A stretch of 64,000 nucleotides of DNA, from positions 496,001 through 560,000 of the forward strand of contig JABTTQ020002182.1 of NCBI GenBank assembly GCA_016081115.2, given 5' to 3'. Source of the DNA: Rehmannia glutinosa (lineage: Eukaryota; Streptophyta; Magnoliopsida; Lamiales; Orobanchaceae). The notes beneath the pieces were generated by a model. The model worked only from the letters and a program-made list of their open reading frames with translations, was not told the origin of the DNA and did not search any database. Below, piece by piece: positions 48,791 to 59,878 of this stretch (position 1 is its first letter; every line of letters begins with the position of its first letter). Position numbers and translations under genes: made by a program.

Positions 48791-48929
48791 TTGGCGGTAT
48801 AAATTTTCTTCGATCATTATTTCGCCGAGTACCTAATATGACATTGTTTTGTGGTACCCTTATGTGTTTGGGTCCTTTGGGATTAGTCTTGAGACTTTTA
48901 GGTCTCCAACAATAATTAGACCTATTTCT

Positions 48930-49956
48930 AGCCCGACAAGTATTTACCGTATGACCCTTTTTACCGCAATAAAAGCATGTAATAATTCTAGGAGCATAAT
49001 GACCAACGTGCTTAGACTTGATTCTTTTTCATGTGATTGACACCCTTAGGCTTATGATCAAGTTCTAGTTTCGAATTATCACAACAATCAACAATATTGG
49101 TTATTCTATCGGTACTCAAGTTGGATTTAGATAAATCATTTTTCAAGCAATTTATATCCTCAACAAGAGTACTATTTTCTTTCTCAAGGTTTCTAACCTT
49201 GTCAAGTGTGGTGGTGTGAGCACATGATAGTGATTCATAGGAAGTAAATAAACTATCCTTTTCATTTTTCAAAACATTGAATTCCTTTTTCAAATTTTTG
49301 TATTTAACAAGCAAGCTTTGGAATTCATTTTGAAGTTCATCATAATCATTTTGCAAATCACTATAATCATTATCATAGGAAGTAGAGGGTTTAGAACTTA
49401 CCTCGTTTTCTTCTTCGATGCCTATGAGGCATTGTTCAACTTCTTCACCATGGGAGGTTGTAGAAGGCTTATCCCATGTTGTTGGATTTGATGTTGTATC
49501 TATTTGTGAGTAGATGCTTTTGAGTTGCTCCTTTCATTTGCATATACTTCATAGATGGCTTCTAATTTTTGCCATACTTCATGTGCCGATCGAATACCTA
49601 CAACATGATCAAATTCCAAAGTGGTAAGTGAACAATGTAAAATATTAAGAGCTTTACCATTTAAGGAGATGATTTTCTTCTCTTCATCATTGAGCTTTTT
49701 GAAGCCTTTTGAGGTGTGTGGTGTATCTTTCATCAGAATGGATTCTCCATTAATGACGGTGTTCCAAATATCGAGCCCGCAACCTTGTAAATAGCATTCC
49801 ATTCTTTCTTTCCAAAATGTAAATTTTTTGGAATCAAACCGAGGTGGCTTGGTAGTGGAGGTGCCGGAAAGATGAGCTTCGTTCGTAGCCGACGATCGTT
49901 TCTCTTCACTCGCGATGTGAAACGAGCTTGCCAAAGAGTTTGGCTCTGATACGACT
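48930..49956 (-). pseudogene. Copia-2 gag with coiled coil and CCHC zinc knuckle
   Basis: The stretch down to 49500 has the KPPRFDSKKFTFWKERMECY block of the copia gag N-terminus and the helical region typical of UBN2 (NGKALNILHCSLTTLEFDHV). 49356-49012 is a clear coiled coil (repeated Leu/Asn/Glu/Lys heptads) as in Sirevirus gag. A CCHC knuckle, C-FY-C-GKKG-H-TVNT-C, is encoded at 48936-48977. The middle of the gene (about 49.37-49.50 kb) is a different frame. The longest open stretch runs back through the primer site into the LTR only because it starts at a TTG, so the true start is downstream. Nucleocapsid/capsid role in relatives. Confidence 0.75.
49942..49954 (-). promoter_or_regulatory. 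Copia-2 primer-binding site
   Basis: The - strand reads TCGTATCAGAGCC, one base different from the canonical TGGTATCAGAGCC, two bases from the 5' LTR. Confidence 0.88.
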
Positions 49957-51446
49957 TGTAAGTCCAAGCGGCTACGATAATCTATAGGGGGGTGAATAGA
50001 TTATCTCCATCTTTTCGATTTCGCCCTCTTTTTCGAACCAAATGCTCAAACACAATAATAAAGGTGCGGAATGTAAACAAACACGCGTCTATTTAAAGAG
50101 GTTCAACCCACCTAGGGCCTAATCCTCTACCACCCCAAAGTATATCAGGGATGGATTTCAAAAAGAAAAAGATTTTATTAATTTACCACAAATTAATACA
50201 ACACCAACTTACAACAACACCTTGAAGAGCACCACACTCTTCTTCAACACCACCTTTGAGATTACCACAATCTCACTTGAAGATTATCACAATCTCCAAC
50301 GGCACCTTGTGAAGATTACCACAATCTTCAACCTTGAAGAATACCAAATTCTTCAACACCTCAATAAGAAGATTACCACAATCTTCTTACACCTAACACC
50401 TAGATCACCCAAGTGTGTTCTTACCACAAGAACACTCACAAGGATATCTTGTGTTGAATGATTACCCAAATTCAAGATTACAACTCGATAATTGATAATA
50501 CAATAGAGTGCAAGTGTAATCAAGAATAGCCTAGACCTCAAGGATGTGAAAGTGATAAGCTAGGCAAATTACAACAAGAATAATAACAATGAAAGACCAA
50601 GTGTTTGCTTGAGTATATCTTGTTGTGTTGTGTTGTTCTCTCTTGTTGTGTTGCTTCAATTCTTCCTCTATTTATAGAAGATGTCTTGTACATGATAGGC
50701 TCCTCTTGGGGACATGAATTCTGTAAAAAATTGCAAGACAATTGAAGAAAAGAGCTGTTAGAAATCAATCCCACAAATTAAGGAAAAGATGTCTGCTGCA
50801 CAATGGTTACATTTTTGCTGTCAAACTTAAGGGCGACCGGTCGCACAGAAATAGAGTTTGAAAAAATCATATCAACATTTACACAGGGCGACCGGTCGAA
50901 GTGCACCTCGACCGGTCGAAGGCTAGGGCGACGGTTGCACCGACCAAAACCGAAAGAACAAAGTTTGTTTCGATGTTTTGCTCCAGTGCACGGCCGCCTC
51001 TTTGGTCGACCGATCGACCGCCTAAATGCAATGTTGTCCGATTTTTGACGAAAATAAACCTCAAGAAATACTCCGAAAAATTCGTAAAAACATTTCAAAC
51101 CGATCGGGAGTATTTAGGACAACATTAGAAATATAGTTTTGAAGAAATAAAACATTTACACAAAAAGTGTTGTTCGATATAAATTCCAATAAATACTCCG
51201 AAAAATAGTAGAGACATTTTAGATCAATTGGGAGTATTAGGACAACATAGTTTCAATGTAAAAACCCATTGACTTAAAAACATTAAATGTGTTGCCCAAT
51301 TTTATATCGAAAATAAACTTGAGGAAATACTCCGAAAAATATTAAAACCATTTTAAATCATTTAGGAGTATTTGGACAACCTTTAAAATCATTGTTTTGG
51401 TGTAAAATCAAAATCATCAAAATCATGATAAACCATTTATCAAACA
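49957..51446 (-). repeat. Copia-2 5' LTR
   Basis: 1490 bp. TATA box CTATAAATAG on the - strand at about 50669-50678. Palindromes GCGACCGGTCGC at 50833-50844 and CGACCGGTCG at 50889-50898 and 50909-50918, plus a related GGTCGACCGATCGACC near 51005-51020. Sirevirus LTRs are known to carry clustered CG-rich palindromes upstream of the transcription start; these look like this lineage's version. Confidence 0.9.
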
Positions 51447-51757
51447 ACTATGTCATACACTTGCGGTTTAGCTTAATATATTTTAGCGATCATACACTAC
51501 TGTCAATTTTTTAATAATATACTACATTTTAAAAATTATTTTTATAAATTAAAATAAATTTTAAAACATAAAAGTATTGCAATTAATGAATTGCATTATT
51601 TATACTTTTAAAATATTGTATAGTTAAACATACGGTTCAAATGTATTACTACGTAATTTATTTTATTTTTTATTTTTTGAATAAGATTGAAATAAGATAA
51701 AAGAAAAGAAAAGTCCTGATCACAAACCGATCAGGTAGCACAATGTTTGGGGCTTCG

Positions 51758-53525
51758 TTAAAAACCTATCGGAGTAAAACCCACCCTTGTGGGAAAAACC
51801 CCTAGTAGGAAAAGAGTACCCCCGCGGGAGAAAGCCAGAAAATACACAAAAACTAAGAAACAGAAATCATCTAACAAATCTATATTGTGTACGTCCAACA
51901 TAATCATCACTGAGAAGAGGTATAATGTTCGCTGGAGGAGCGTCCCACCATCCGGAGTCCGGAAACTTATAGAGAGAGTTCGCCACACGATTTCCCTCCC
52001 GATAGATGTGAGAAATAACAAAATCATTTCAGAAATCATATGCAATGAAAGATGCCAATCACCCAGTAGACGCCACGGGATAGAACCTACACGATTACGA
52101 AAGAGATCTACCACAAAACTTGAGTCTGACTCCACCCAAAGATTTGTCCATCCTTTGTTGAAGGCGTAGGATACAGCTCTAATAACCGCAATTAATTCCG
52201 CCTCAAAAGCATAACCCGTCCTGCATTGTTCAACAAAGCAACCTCTGAAGAAACCCCTTGCCGTACGGTAAACCCCGGTAGCCACGAGACGCCCAGGGGC
52301 ACCAGTAGCACTACCATCCGTATTAACTTTGATCTAACCTGGTAGAGGAAGATGCCAAGGAACAAAGATGATAGTGGGATCCCGCGATGTGTAACCCTGG
52401 ACCTTGAGACGACGAAGACAAAGGAGATCCTCTTGCGTGTTGTTCATACACCCTTTAACCAAACTAGCGGATTCCAAAATCATCGCCCCAAAGTTGAACC
52501 AACGCCGCATCTAGTGACCATTTTTGTCTTTGAAAATAATGTCATTTCGAATATGCCAAAGTAGCCAGATGCCGGAAATAATCGCCACTTTCCAAAGAAA
52601 AGCCATTTGGTCACTGAATTGGAAACCCATTACATAGATCAGAAATTCATTGGAACTATGAGTAGGATGCAGAGTAACAGCGAATGAATCAGCCATCCAG
52701 CCCCACAGAGTCCCTGCAAAAATACAAGACACAAAAAGATGATCAATAGAATCCGCGTGAGAGAAACATAAGCTGCAAAAGTTCGACCCAATGAAGCCCT
52801 GACAACGCATGACATCTAGGACCACAAGACGTCCGAATATTGCTCTCCAAACAACCACCGATCGCCTCTCTGGGATGTTCGGAGACCAATCCAAGAACCC
52901 CATCTAACCACCGGAAGAGAAGGTCGTAAAAATGAGTAAGCCTCCTTAGAAGAGACCCTCCCATCCATAGAATGCGTCCAAACATGTTTATCCACTGAGT
53001 TTGGGGAAGCGGACAATGGACAATATCCCTAACAATATCCAAGTAAGCCCTCACAAAAGAAATCGTGAAATGCCAAGTGTTATCATAAAATAAATCAGAT
53101 ATCATGTCCTGGAAGTGAATACCATACGCAGGAGGAATGCCAATACGGTCCGCAATAACGTAACCAAGCCAATTGTCATTCCAAAATCTAACCGAAGAAT
53201 GCGCCCCCCGAACCCAACGAGATTCTGATAAACAACTCTGAACCATAGGGCGGAGACCAGCCCAAATTGAAGAAGGAAGGAACATGTGTCTAATTGCCCC
53301 GTTAGCCAAAAAATAACGCTTGCGGAGGGTGGTGTGCACAATGGATTCTGAGGTGAGAATCTTCCAACCCAACTTCATGAGATAAGCTTGGTTAGTCGTG
53401 ATAATAGAACGAACCCCTGGGCCCCCTTCTTTCCTAGGGGTACAACAACGGGTCCAGTTGACCACATGATTGCCATTCTGATTGATGTCACCGGTCCAGA
53501 TGAAATTACGCATGGTTGTCTCCAA
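51758..53525 (-). pseudogene. LINE ORF2 C-terminal zinc domain and RNase H
   Basis: 53525-52743 continues ORF2 after the thumb (PRKEGGPGVRS, WAGLRPM, WNDNWLG blocks). 52903-52511 has the zf-RVT domain with CSLCFSHADSIDHLFVSC, giving the Cys/Cys/His/Cys pattern. 52285-51758 has a plant-type RNase H (AFEAELIAVIRAVSYA, then WVESDSSFVVDLF), with the Glu and Asp of the active site visible. Frame changes separate the three pieces. An RNase H at this end is typical of a subset of plant L1 elements. Confidence 0.78.
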
Positions 53526-54850
53526 CTAATTGAGCATGGTAATCGGCCATTTATACACCATCATAGTGTGAACGAGAGAGCTTGTTATAACAGAATTCAC
53601 CAAGCACACCCTCCCAGCAAGCAAAAAAGAAGATCCCTTCCATTGTTTGAACTTGATCAGGACCTTGTCAAAAGCCGCTTGTAAAACCCGCTTTTTAGGA
53701 GCTCCTTTAAACAATGGGACACCAAGATACGTTGTAGGAAAATCGCCATCTTGAATACCAATAATAGCTTGAATCCAATTTCTGACGTGCCTGGAAATGG
53801 AAGCCCCGAAAAACACCTTCGATTTGTTAGGATTAAACACCTGCCCCGAAACAGTAGCGTAGAACCGAACAACCTTACGAACATGATGGGCATTCCTAGT
53901 ATTAGCCGCACAAAGGATGACAATATCATCAGCATACAACATCGTAAAAGGAAAATGTATATTCCGCGGGGCAACAAAAGGCATAAGGCGAAGATATGCG
54001 ACCAAGTTAGCGAACATTCTACCCAACACTTCTTCATCCACACAGAAAAGAAGCGGAGATAAAGGGTCCCCTGCCTGACACCCCGGGAACAGGCAAAGTA
54101 ACCCACTGGCGATCCATTAAGCAAGACAGAGATACGAGCCGAATGGAGAATCCCCGAAATCCAACCGATGAACTTATCAGAAAACCCAAACCTACCCAAG
54201 ACGTAAAGCAGGAAATCCCAGTTCAGAGTATCAAAGGCCTTCCGAATGTCAATCTTTAAAATCATGTTCTTATCAGCCCTACTTTGTAGAATATTGAAAC
54301 CCTCAGAGACCAAAGCAATGCAATCGTGAATATGTCGGCCCGGAATAAACCCAAACTGAGTGGGAAAGAGAATGGTGCTAATAATCTTCCCAAAATGACT
54401 GGCCAGGATCTTCGTGATGGTCTTAAATATGAAATTACTCATCACTATCGGTCTGAAGTTGTCAATACTCATAGCATCTTTGCATTTATGGATAAGAACC
54501 ATAAAGTCGAGTTGAGTCGGTGTGCAAAGAGCCAGACACAAAGAAGTGACGAACTGCCTCAGTGACCTCAGAGGATATAATATCCCAGCAATGATGATAG
54601 AACACCCAGTGAAACCATCAGGACCCAGGGAGCTATCAGCGCCAAGATAAAAAACCGCCTCTTTGATCTCAGTTGCGGACGACAAAGAATGGAGGACCGC
54701 GTTATCAAAGTCTCGAAAAGCTAGGAGTGATGAATCGATCAAGATCGGTGAAATCAATAGGAGAGCCAACCGGAGCTGCGAATAAATCCTCAAAGAAATG
54801 AATAACATGATCGCGGATGGCGATAGGGTCAGTAGAAAAATGATCATCAA
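53526..54850 (-). pseudogene. LINE ORF2 reverse transcriptase domain, frameshifted
   Basis: 54850-54080 reads the LGADSSLGPDGF, IDNFRPI, QFGFIPGRHIHDCI, KIDIRKAFDTLNWDFL and GVRQG blocks. Near 54075 a one-base loss shifts the frame. The second part (from 54041 down) has the catalytic Tyr-Ala-Asp-Asp at 53925-53936, then the thumb. Apart from this frameshift it looks nearly intact. Confidence 0.85.
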
Positions 54851-55988
54851 TCATCAAACCATAAATACCAGACCGAATGGCATTGGTTTGGCAACGACGG
54901 TGGAAGAATGATGTGTTGCGATTGTCATCAACCAGCCAGGCCGTTCTAGATTTCTGCCTAAGAAATTCCGACTGAAGTAATAAGGCATGATGAAGAGAGC
55001 CTTGAGCATCAACTTCCTGCTCTCTGAGTGCATCAGTATAGCCAATAGTCTCAATACCGATCAATTTGCGAACTCGCTCTAACTTATCATCCATCGCACG
55101 ATTGACATCCCCAAAAATCTCACTATTCCACATGCAAAGAACCGGACGCAGCCTTTTGAGTTTGAGCATCAATTTAATTAGTAGATTAGAGCCTGCAATT
55201 GGAACAACCCAAGAAGAGGCAACCATTTGCTGAAAGGCCGAATGTTTAGTCCACATACGCTGGAAATGGAACATCCCCGGGCCCTTCAAAGTCTGAGGCG
55301 AGCAAAATAGCAAAAGGGGATGGTGATCTGAGCAAATACGAGGGAGAACAAAGTGATCCACCTTCTGCCAATGAGCGAGAAAATTAGTGGTAGAAATGGA
55401 ACGATCCAACCTTGCTTGAGTGAGGTTGTGTCTGCCCCTCGTAGCACTCCACATAAAAAGGTGACCCATAGTAGGAATAGCCGTCAGATTCGCATTATCA
55501 AGAAAATTACGAAATTCTTGGCACGATGTGACAGAAGCAATCCCCTGACCCTTCTTCTCGTGGTTACCCAGAATAGCATTGAAATCCTCCATCAAGACCA
55601 AGTTAGTAATACCCAATCCAGTGATATTATCCCATAGGTAGCGACGATCTACATAAGTACAAAAGGCGTGAACCAATCCCACATGAAAATTGATAGCAGC
55701 ATATTGAGCCTTAAGAACGATACACTGATCAGAAATGAGGACATGCTGCAAAATAGACACATTCGAACGCCAAAAAATCCAAATATCTGATCTCCCATTC
55801 GAACGAAAATTCTGCACCACAAATTGTAAACCAAGACTGACCCAAAATGAATCAGGAATAGCATCCAACTCCACCTTAGGCTCCGAGATGGCAACCAAGG
55901 AAGACTTATGACGTTGACAGAAGGCTTTGAGAAAATTGCGGGAAGCAACATTCCTTATCCCTCTGATGTTCCAGAAAAAATAATTCAT
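54705..55988 (-). pseudogene. LINE ORF2 endonuclease domain
   Basis: 427 codons open from an ATG at 55988 (MNYFFWNIRGIRN), the typical start of plant L1 ORF2. Endonuclease/exonuclease/phosphatase blocks follow: NIRG at the start, AISEPKV around residue 35, EDFNAILG near residue 133 (Glu where Gly is usual before DFN), and SDHHP near residue 219 with the catalytic His. The enzyme nicks target DNA to prime reverse transcription. The frame runs on into the next domain with a break at about 54.70-54.85 kb. Confidence 0.85.
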
Positions 55989-56218
55989 GGATTACCGTCA
56001 AAGGAGGATGACCGTATAGGAGACACGGTGGTATTATCCTCAGTTGCCGCAAGCGAACTCAGAGAATCATCAGTAGGGTTCCGAGCTTCTTTGACAATTG
56101 TAGTCTCCTCATCATCATAATCTTCCCATCTTTTAGCAGCCGCAATGTTTAGATTTTTAGCACCATCTATGTCCCGAGTGATAGCCAATTGATGAATTGA
56201 GGGTATATGACCAAGCAA
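55985..56218 (-). pseudogene. LINE ORF1 C-terminal remnant
   Basis: 77 codons on the - strand, acidic and Ser/Thr-rich, ending beside the ORF2 start (overlap of a few bases). In plant L1 elements ORF1 directly precedes ORF2, so this is probably the tail of the nucleic-acid-binding ORF1 protein, whose zinc-knuckle part was lost by 5' truncation. Confidence 0.5.
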
Positions 56219-57012
56219 ACCATCCCTCTGTAAATGGTCTGAGTCTGATGATCTGTCCCGGATTGACCTACTGAGAAGTCTAATTGGCCTTTCCTGAAGT
56301 TTAGACTAATTTATTTATAAAAATTCATTCTAATATTTTAGAATTTATATTTTCCTAAGTATATTATTTTATTTCCCTCAAAATGGATAAATAATTGTTT
56401 ATGTATATTTATTATTTATAATTTGAAAAAAATTGATTAACATTAATTTTATAATATTTTAGTTATAAACTAATAAAGTAAATCAAGGAAGTAAACTAAA
56501 TTCTACACATCTACAGTAAAGTAAAAAAAGAAAAGATTATAAAATAATCTTATTGATAATATAATTTATTGTAGTGGATACTAATTAATGTTTTTAATCA
56601 AGAAATTAAAAAAATAAAAAAATGTACATACATATAAATTTTGATTTTTTAAAAACTGAGGTGGCTAAGTGCAAATCACTCAAAGTTCATATGGTAAAGT
56701 CACAATCGTGCAAAGTATAGATGGCAAAGTATAATAACTTTAGTATAATTTCAATCACATGACAATTCCCCGCCCCACGTGCATGACACATGACAAGATT
56801 CCAGTGGAATATTCTACCGGCAGTGAGTCCTAGGAGGCAATCTACAAAATCCATAAACTTCTGGAGGTAAAGTGTCCCTAAAAAAAGTTTAGGTGGCAAA
56901 GTCGAAAAAAACCAAATAGTTTGAATGACAAAAAAAAAATCTCTAAATCTTGTTTTGGATGTGTAGCTTGGAAATTTTATGTAATATGATCTTAACATGT
57001 CTATTTCCAACT

Positions 57013-58900
57013 GGTCTTCTTTACCATTGTGAGATCAATCATAAACTAAAATCAAAGTGTGAATAACCTAATGAACTTTAATTTATATAGAAAATAACCT
57101 AAATATATCCATAAACTAAAACAACTAAATATATACCTACATCAAAAGAACATTATAATTAGTACAAGATCCTACTAAAACCGAATACCCTCAAATGACA
57201 TGACGCCCATACGAGCAAGAAGCTCATGAAATATTTTGGGTGGCAATTCTCTAGTAAGTGGATCATGATCATGGAGTTTGTCTGAGATATGTTCAATAGA
57301 TATTTGTCCACTTTGAACTATTTCTTTAATAAATAGGAACTTGATGTCTATATGTTTTGACTTCATCGAGCTCCTATTGTTAGTAAAATGTATCATTGCC
57401 GATTTATCGTCACAAAATAACTTGAGTGGTTTTTCAACACTATCCACTATGTGCGTGCCCATATGGCGTTTTCAAAGTAATATTTCGTGATTGGATGCCT
57501 TGTAACATGTCAGAAATTTCGATGCATAGTACAACATGCAATAATGGACTATTTATCATTCCTACAAGAGAAAGCACCTCTACTACAAAGGAATATATAG
57601 TCCGACATAGATTTCATATTATCGTGGCATCCATCAAATCGAGATAGTATATCCAATGATCTCGTGTTGATCCGACCTTCGATATGTTAGCATGTAATCT
57701 TTTGTTCTTTGGAAGTACCTCAAGACTGTTTGGTTGCTTTTCAATTGGTCTATTCTTGGCTTTCTCAAATATCTAGATGGCATCCTTACAATGTACGCAA
57801 TATTTAAACGTGTACATCCCTAATCATACATCCGACTTCTAATCCGACGCATAAGAAATCTTCGCATTTCCATTTCAAACTCATTTTTAGGACGCTATTT
57901 GTGACTAAACTTACCTCACTTAAAAACAAGGATATCTCTTAGTTTAGAATCATGCATGTCATATCTCCTAACAACCTTTTTGATATAGTTCTTTTGTGAT
58001 AATACCAATATACTCCAAGCATGATCCTAGTGTATTTATATCCCTAATTAGAAAAGGCGTCACTAGGATCTTTCATCTCAAAATGCTTAGTTAGATATCA
58101 ACTTATATCATTGTTGACAAGCAAAATGTCATCGACATATAAAATCAGAAATATTAACTTGCTCCCTGTATGGTATATACAATCATCAAAAAAATCCATC
58201 TGAGATGATCACTTGATAAAAATTGAAATATGATTGTCTAGATACTTGCTTGAGCCCAAACATGGATTTCTTAAGTTTGCGAACCATACTCTCTGAGTCT
58301 TTCCACACATAGTTTTCTTGTTGCACAATATAAATTGTCTCATCAATGTCACCATTGCGAAACGTCGTCATTACATTCATCTGATGTAACTCAAGATCAT
58401 ATTGTGAAAATAATGCCATTATAATTTTGAATAGTTTTTCGAAGAACTGGAGAGAAAGACTCTTTCTAGTTGATGCCTTCTTTCTGTGCAAAGCCCTTTG
58501 CTACAAGACGAGTTTAGTACCTTTTTGTATTGCCTCATGAAACTCTCTTGGAGTTAAATATCCATTCACAACTAATATGCTCGCACCTTCTGGTAATGAG
58601 ACAAGTTCACACAAATCATTGTCCCTCATGAACTTAATCTCCATTTCATGGCATCTATCCAGTTTCAAGAGTTGAAACTTTTCATGGCTTATTGAAAGTT
58701 GATTGGATCATCTTCCACACTTTCAATGCCAATCTCATTTTTTAGAGAAATAAAATGTAATTATGTGGCATTGCACTCCTTCTTTACCTAGTAGATCTCA
58801 CTACTGGCATAAGTTCTTGAAATTGTAAAGTTTATTCATGTGGAATAACTTTTGAAATAGAAGGTTATTAGACATTCTCCATAGCAAAATTGTCTTTTAG
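57013..58900 (-). pseudogene. Copia-3 reverse transcriptase and RNase H fragment
   Basis: Decayed copia pol. From right to left on the - strand: ESVEDDPINF near 58725, LVAKGF near 58500, YDLELHQMNVMT and MFGLKQxSRQ within 58491-58186, the catalytic Tyr-Val-Asp-Asp at 58128-58139, and RNase H at 57462-57175 (KPLKLFCDDKSAM, SKHIDIKF, QISIEHI blocks) followed by a stop. The split LTR lies just left of 57013. Nothing corresponding to gag, integrase or a 5' LTR is found to the right, so it is 5'-truncated. Confidence 0.75.
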
Positions 58901-59201
58901 CCATGTTTTTCAAAAACATATTTTTAGTCATTGTTAAGTTCAAATGTCCACTTTACCCTTTTCTTCATTTTAAGGGGACCGATACATAACACGGTGACAT
59001 GATTTACATGACTCGTCTGAGTTATGTAACTCAATATCGAGACACATAACTCGATACCAGGTTGTGCACCTCGTTCAGGAGTTAAGGACCGCATCAATTT
59101 TTGAAAAATGGCCAAGTACCTCACCGGTGAGAATACATGAAGGGTGTGACCGGTTTTTCGATCAAAATGTCAAAAAAAACATGTTTTTGAAACACATGGC
59201 T
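58899..59201. mobile_element. Possible short MITE
   Basis: AGCCATGTTTTTCAAAAACA at 58899 and its near-perfect inverted copy (AACATGTTTTTGAAACACATGGCT) ending at 59201 enclose 300 bases. The element may extend some 30 bases further on both sides. No target duplication established. Confidence 0.4.
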
Positions 59202-59839
59202 ATTTCTCATTTTCACAAAACAAAAATGACCAATTTGGCCTATTACTCCATTAAAATAAATACTTTTTAACTGAAATTAATTAATTTAAATATAATTCTA
59301 TATAATTATATAAGAAATCAAGTTAAGCCCAAATAATAACTACACATATATCATAAATATCCCAAATACATCAATATATAAATTGATGTCCAATAGCCCG
59401 AATGTATTATTATTAAAGACCATTACAAATTACAATATAATAATTCAATATTTATTATATTTTTATGTATCATGCTTTTTTTTTGTATATATGCAATATG
59501 GGTTTCAAAATGGAAATAGTAAAAAAATGGTTAATTTGATATATTATACGTTAAAAACGGATCAAAAACGCAAAAGTTATTAATTTTATATTAAAAAAAA
59601 AAGAAAGAAAAAGATAAAGAGCAATAATTATTGTAGTACACGCACAAATTTGGAAAGCTAATTTTACATAATTCTATTTTTTATATCATTTTAAAAAGTG
59701 ATTATTTAAAGAAAGTTGACTACCAAAAATAATGAAATACCAAATATTTATCTCTTCATATTTTTACATATATTTTTATTACGTATTATAGTTACTACAA
59801 ATGGCGGAAAAAATCGACTTACTATTTCCAGCGACTTCC

Positions 59840-59878
<39 letters not shown>

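Larger units (their letters stand above)
43667..51446 (-). mobile_element. Copia-2: Sirevirus-like copia element, internally decayed, 7.8 kb
   Basis: LTRs 43667-45155 and 49957-51446 with TG...CA termini. Target duplication ACTAT at 43662-43666 and 51447-51451, inside the Athila 3' LTR. A primer site at 49942-49954 and a polypurine tract at 45156-45175 set the - orientation. Gag is recognisable; pol is reduced to remnants (46918-47640). The two LTRs are much more alike than those of Copia-1, so this is the youngest LTR element here. At 7.8 kb it has lost much of the coding sequence of a normal relative. Confidence 0.88.
37507..51492 (+). mobile_element. Athila-type Ty3/gypsy element lacking pol, split by Copia-2
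   Basis: 5' LTR 37507-38950. 3' LTR 42246-43666 continued at 51452-51492. Target duplication TACAC at 37502-37506 and 51493-51497. The primer site TGGCGCCGTTGCC directly after the 5' LTR is the hallmark of Athila. Between the LTRs there are only a gag-like region and an Athila ORF-1-like region, about 3.3 kb in all; protease, reverse transcriptase and integrase are absent. It therefore would have depended on another Athila for movement. The 3' LTR was later hit by Copia-2. Confidence 0.85.
51664..56306 (-). mobile_element. L1-type LINE with RNase H domain, 5'-truncated, 4.6 kb
   Basis: Flanked by TAATTTATTT at 51654-51663 and 56307-56316, a likely target duplication. The A-rich 3' tail on the - strand lies at 51664-51700. 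The order on the - strand is the end of ORF1, apurinic endonuclease, reverse transcriptase, a zinc domain (zf-RVT) and RNase H, as in plant L1 LINEs. Only a few frameshifts break ORF2, so it is much better preserved than most neighbours. It is inserted in TIR-5, independently of the Athila element. Confidence 0.85.
36990..56943. mobile_element. TIR-5: Mutator-like long-TIR element, native length about 1.3 kb, split by three later insertions
   Basis: 36990-37440 and the complement of 56500-56943 are homologous inverted arms. The best-conserved word, ATTCCACTGGAATCTTGTCATG, lies near 37126 and, inverted, near 56795. ACTTTACCTCC, GATTTTTTAATAA-type tracts and CCATATGAACTTTGAG also pair. Its pieces are 36990-37501, 51498-51653 and 56317-56943, about 1.3 kb in total. 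It was cut by the Athila-type element and by the L1 LINE. The outer target duplication could not be read with confidence. No transposase; Mutator-like is inferred from arm style. Confidence 0.62.
36314..57012 (-). repeat. Copia-3 3' LTR, split by TIR-5
   Basis: The left part (36314-36989) starts TGTTGGAATAGCC. The right part is 56944-57012, ending TATTTCCAACT, the complement-like partner of the start with a final A-to-T change. Together they give about 745 bp, a normal copia LTR length. It belongs to the copia pol fragment at 57175-58900, which is on the - strand and ends just before it. Word content (GCGGAAGCGTATCTGAATCC, CAATAATATCGCAC) is typical of plant copia LTRs. The intervening 36990-56943 is TIR-5 with everything nested in it. 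Confidence 0.55.

Noticed and set aside
51789..55637. Several + strand open stretches of 70-126 codons
   Set aside because: All are antisense shadows of the L1 LINE ORF2.
59842..59876. TA run as origin or terminator signal
   Set aside because: A simple microsatellite with no associated structure.
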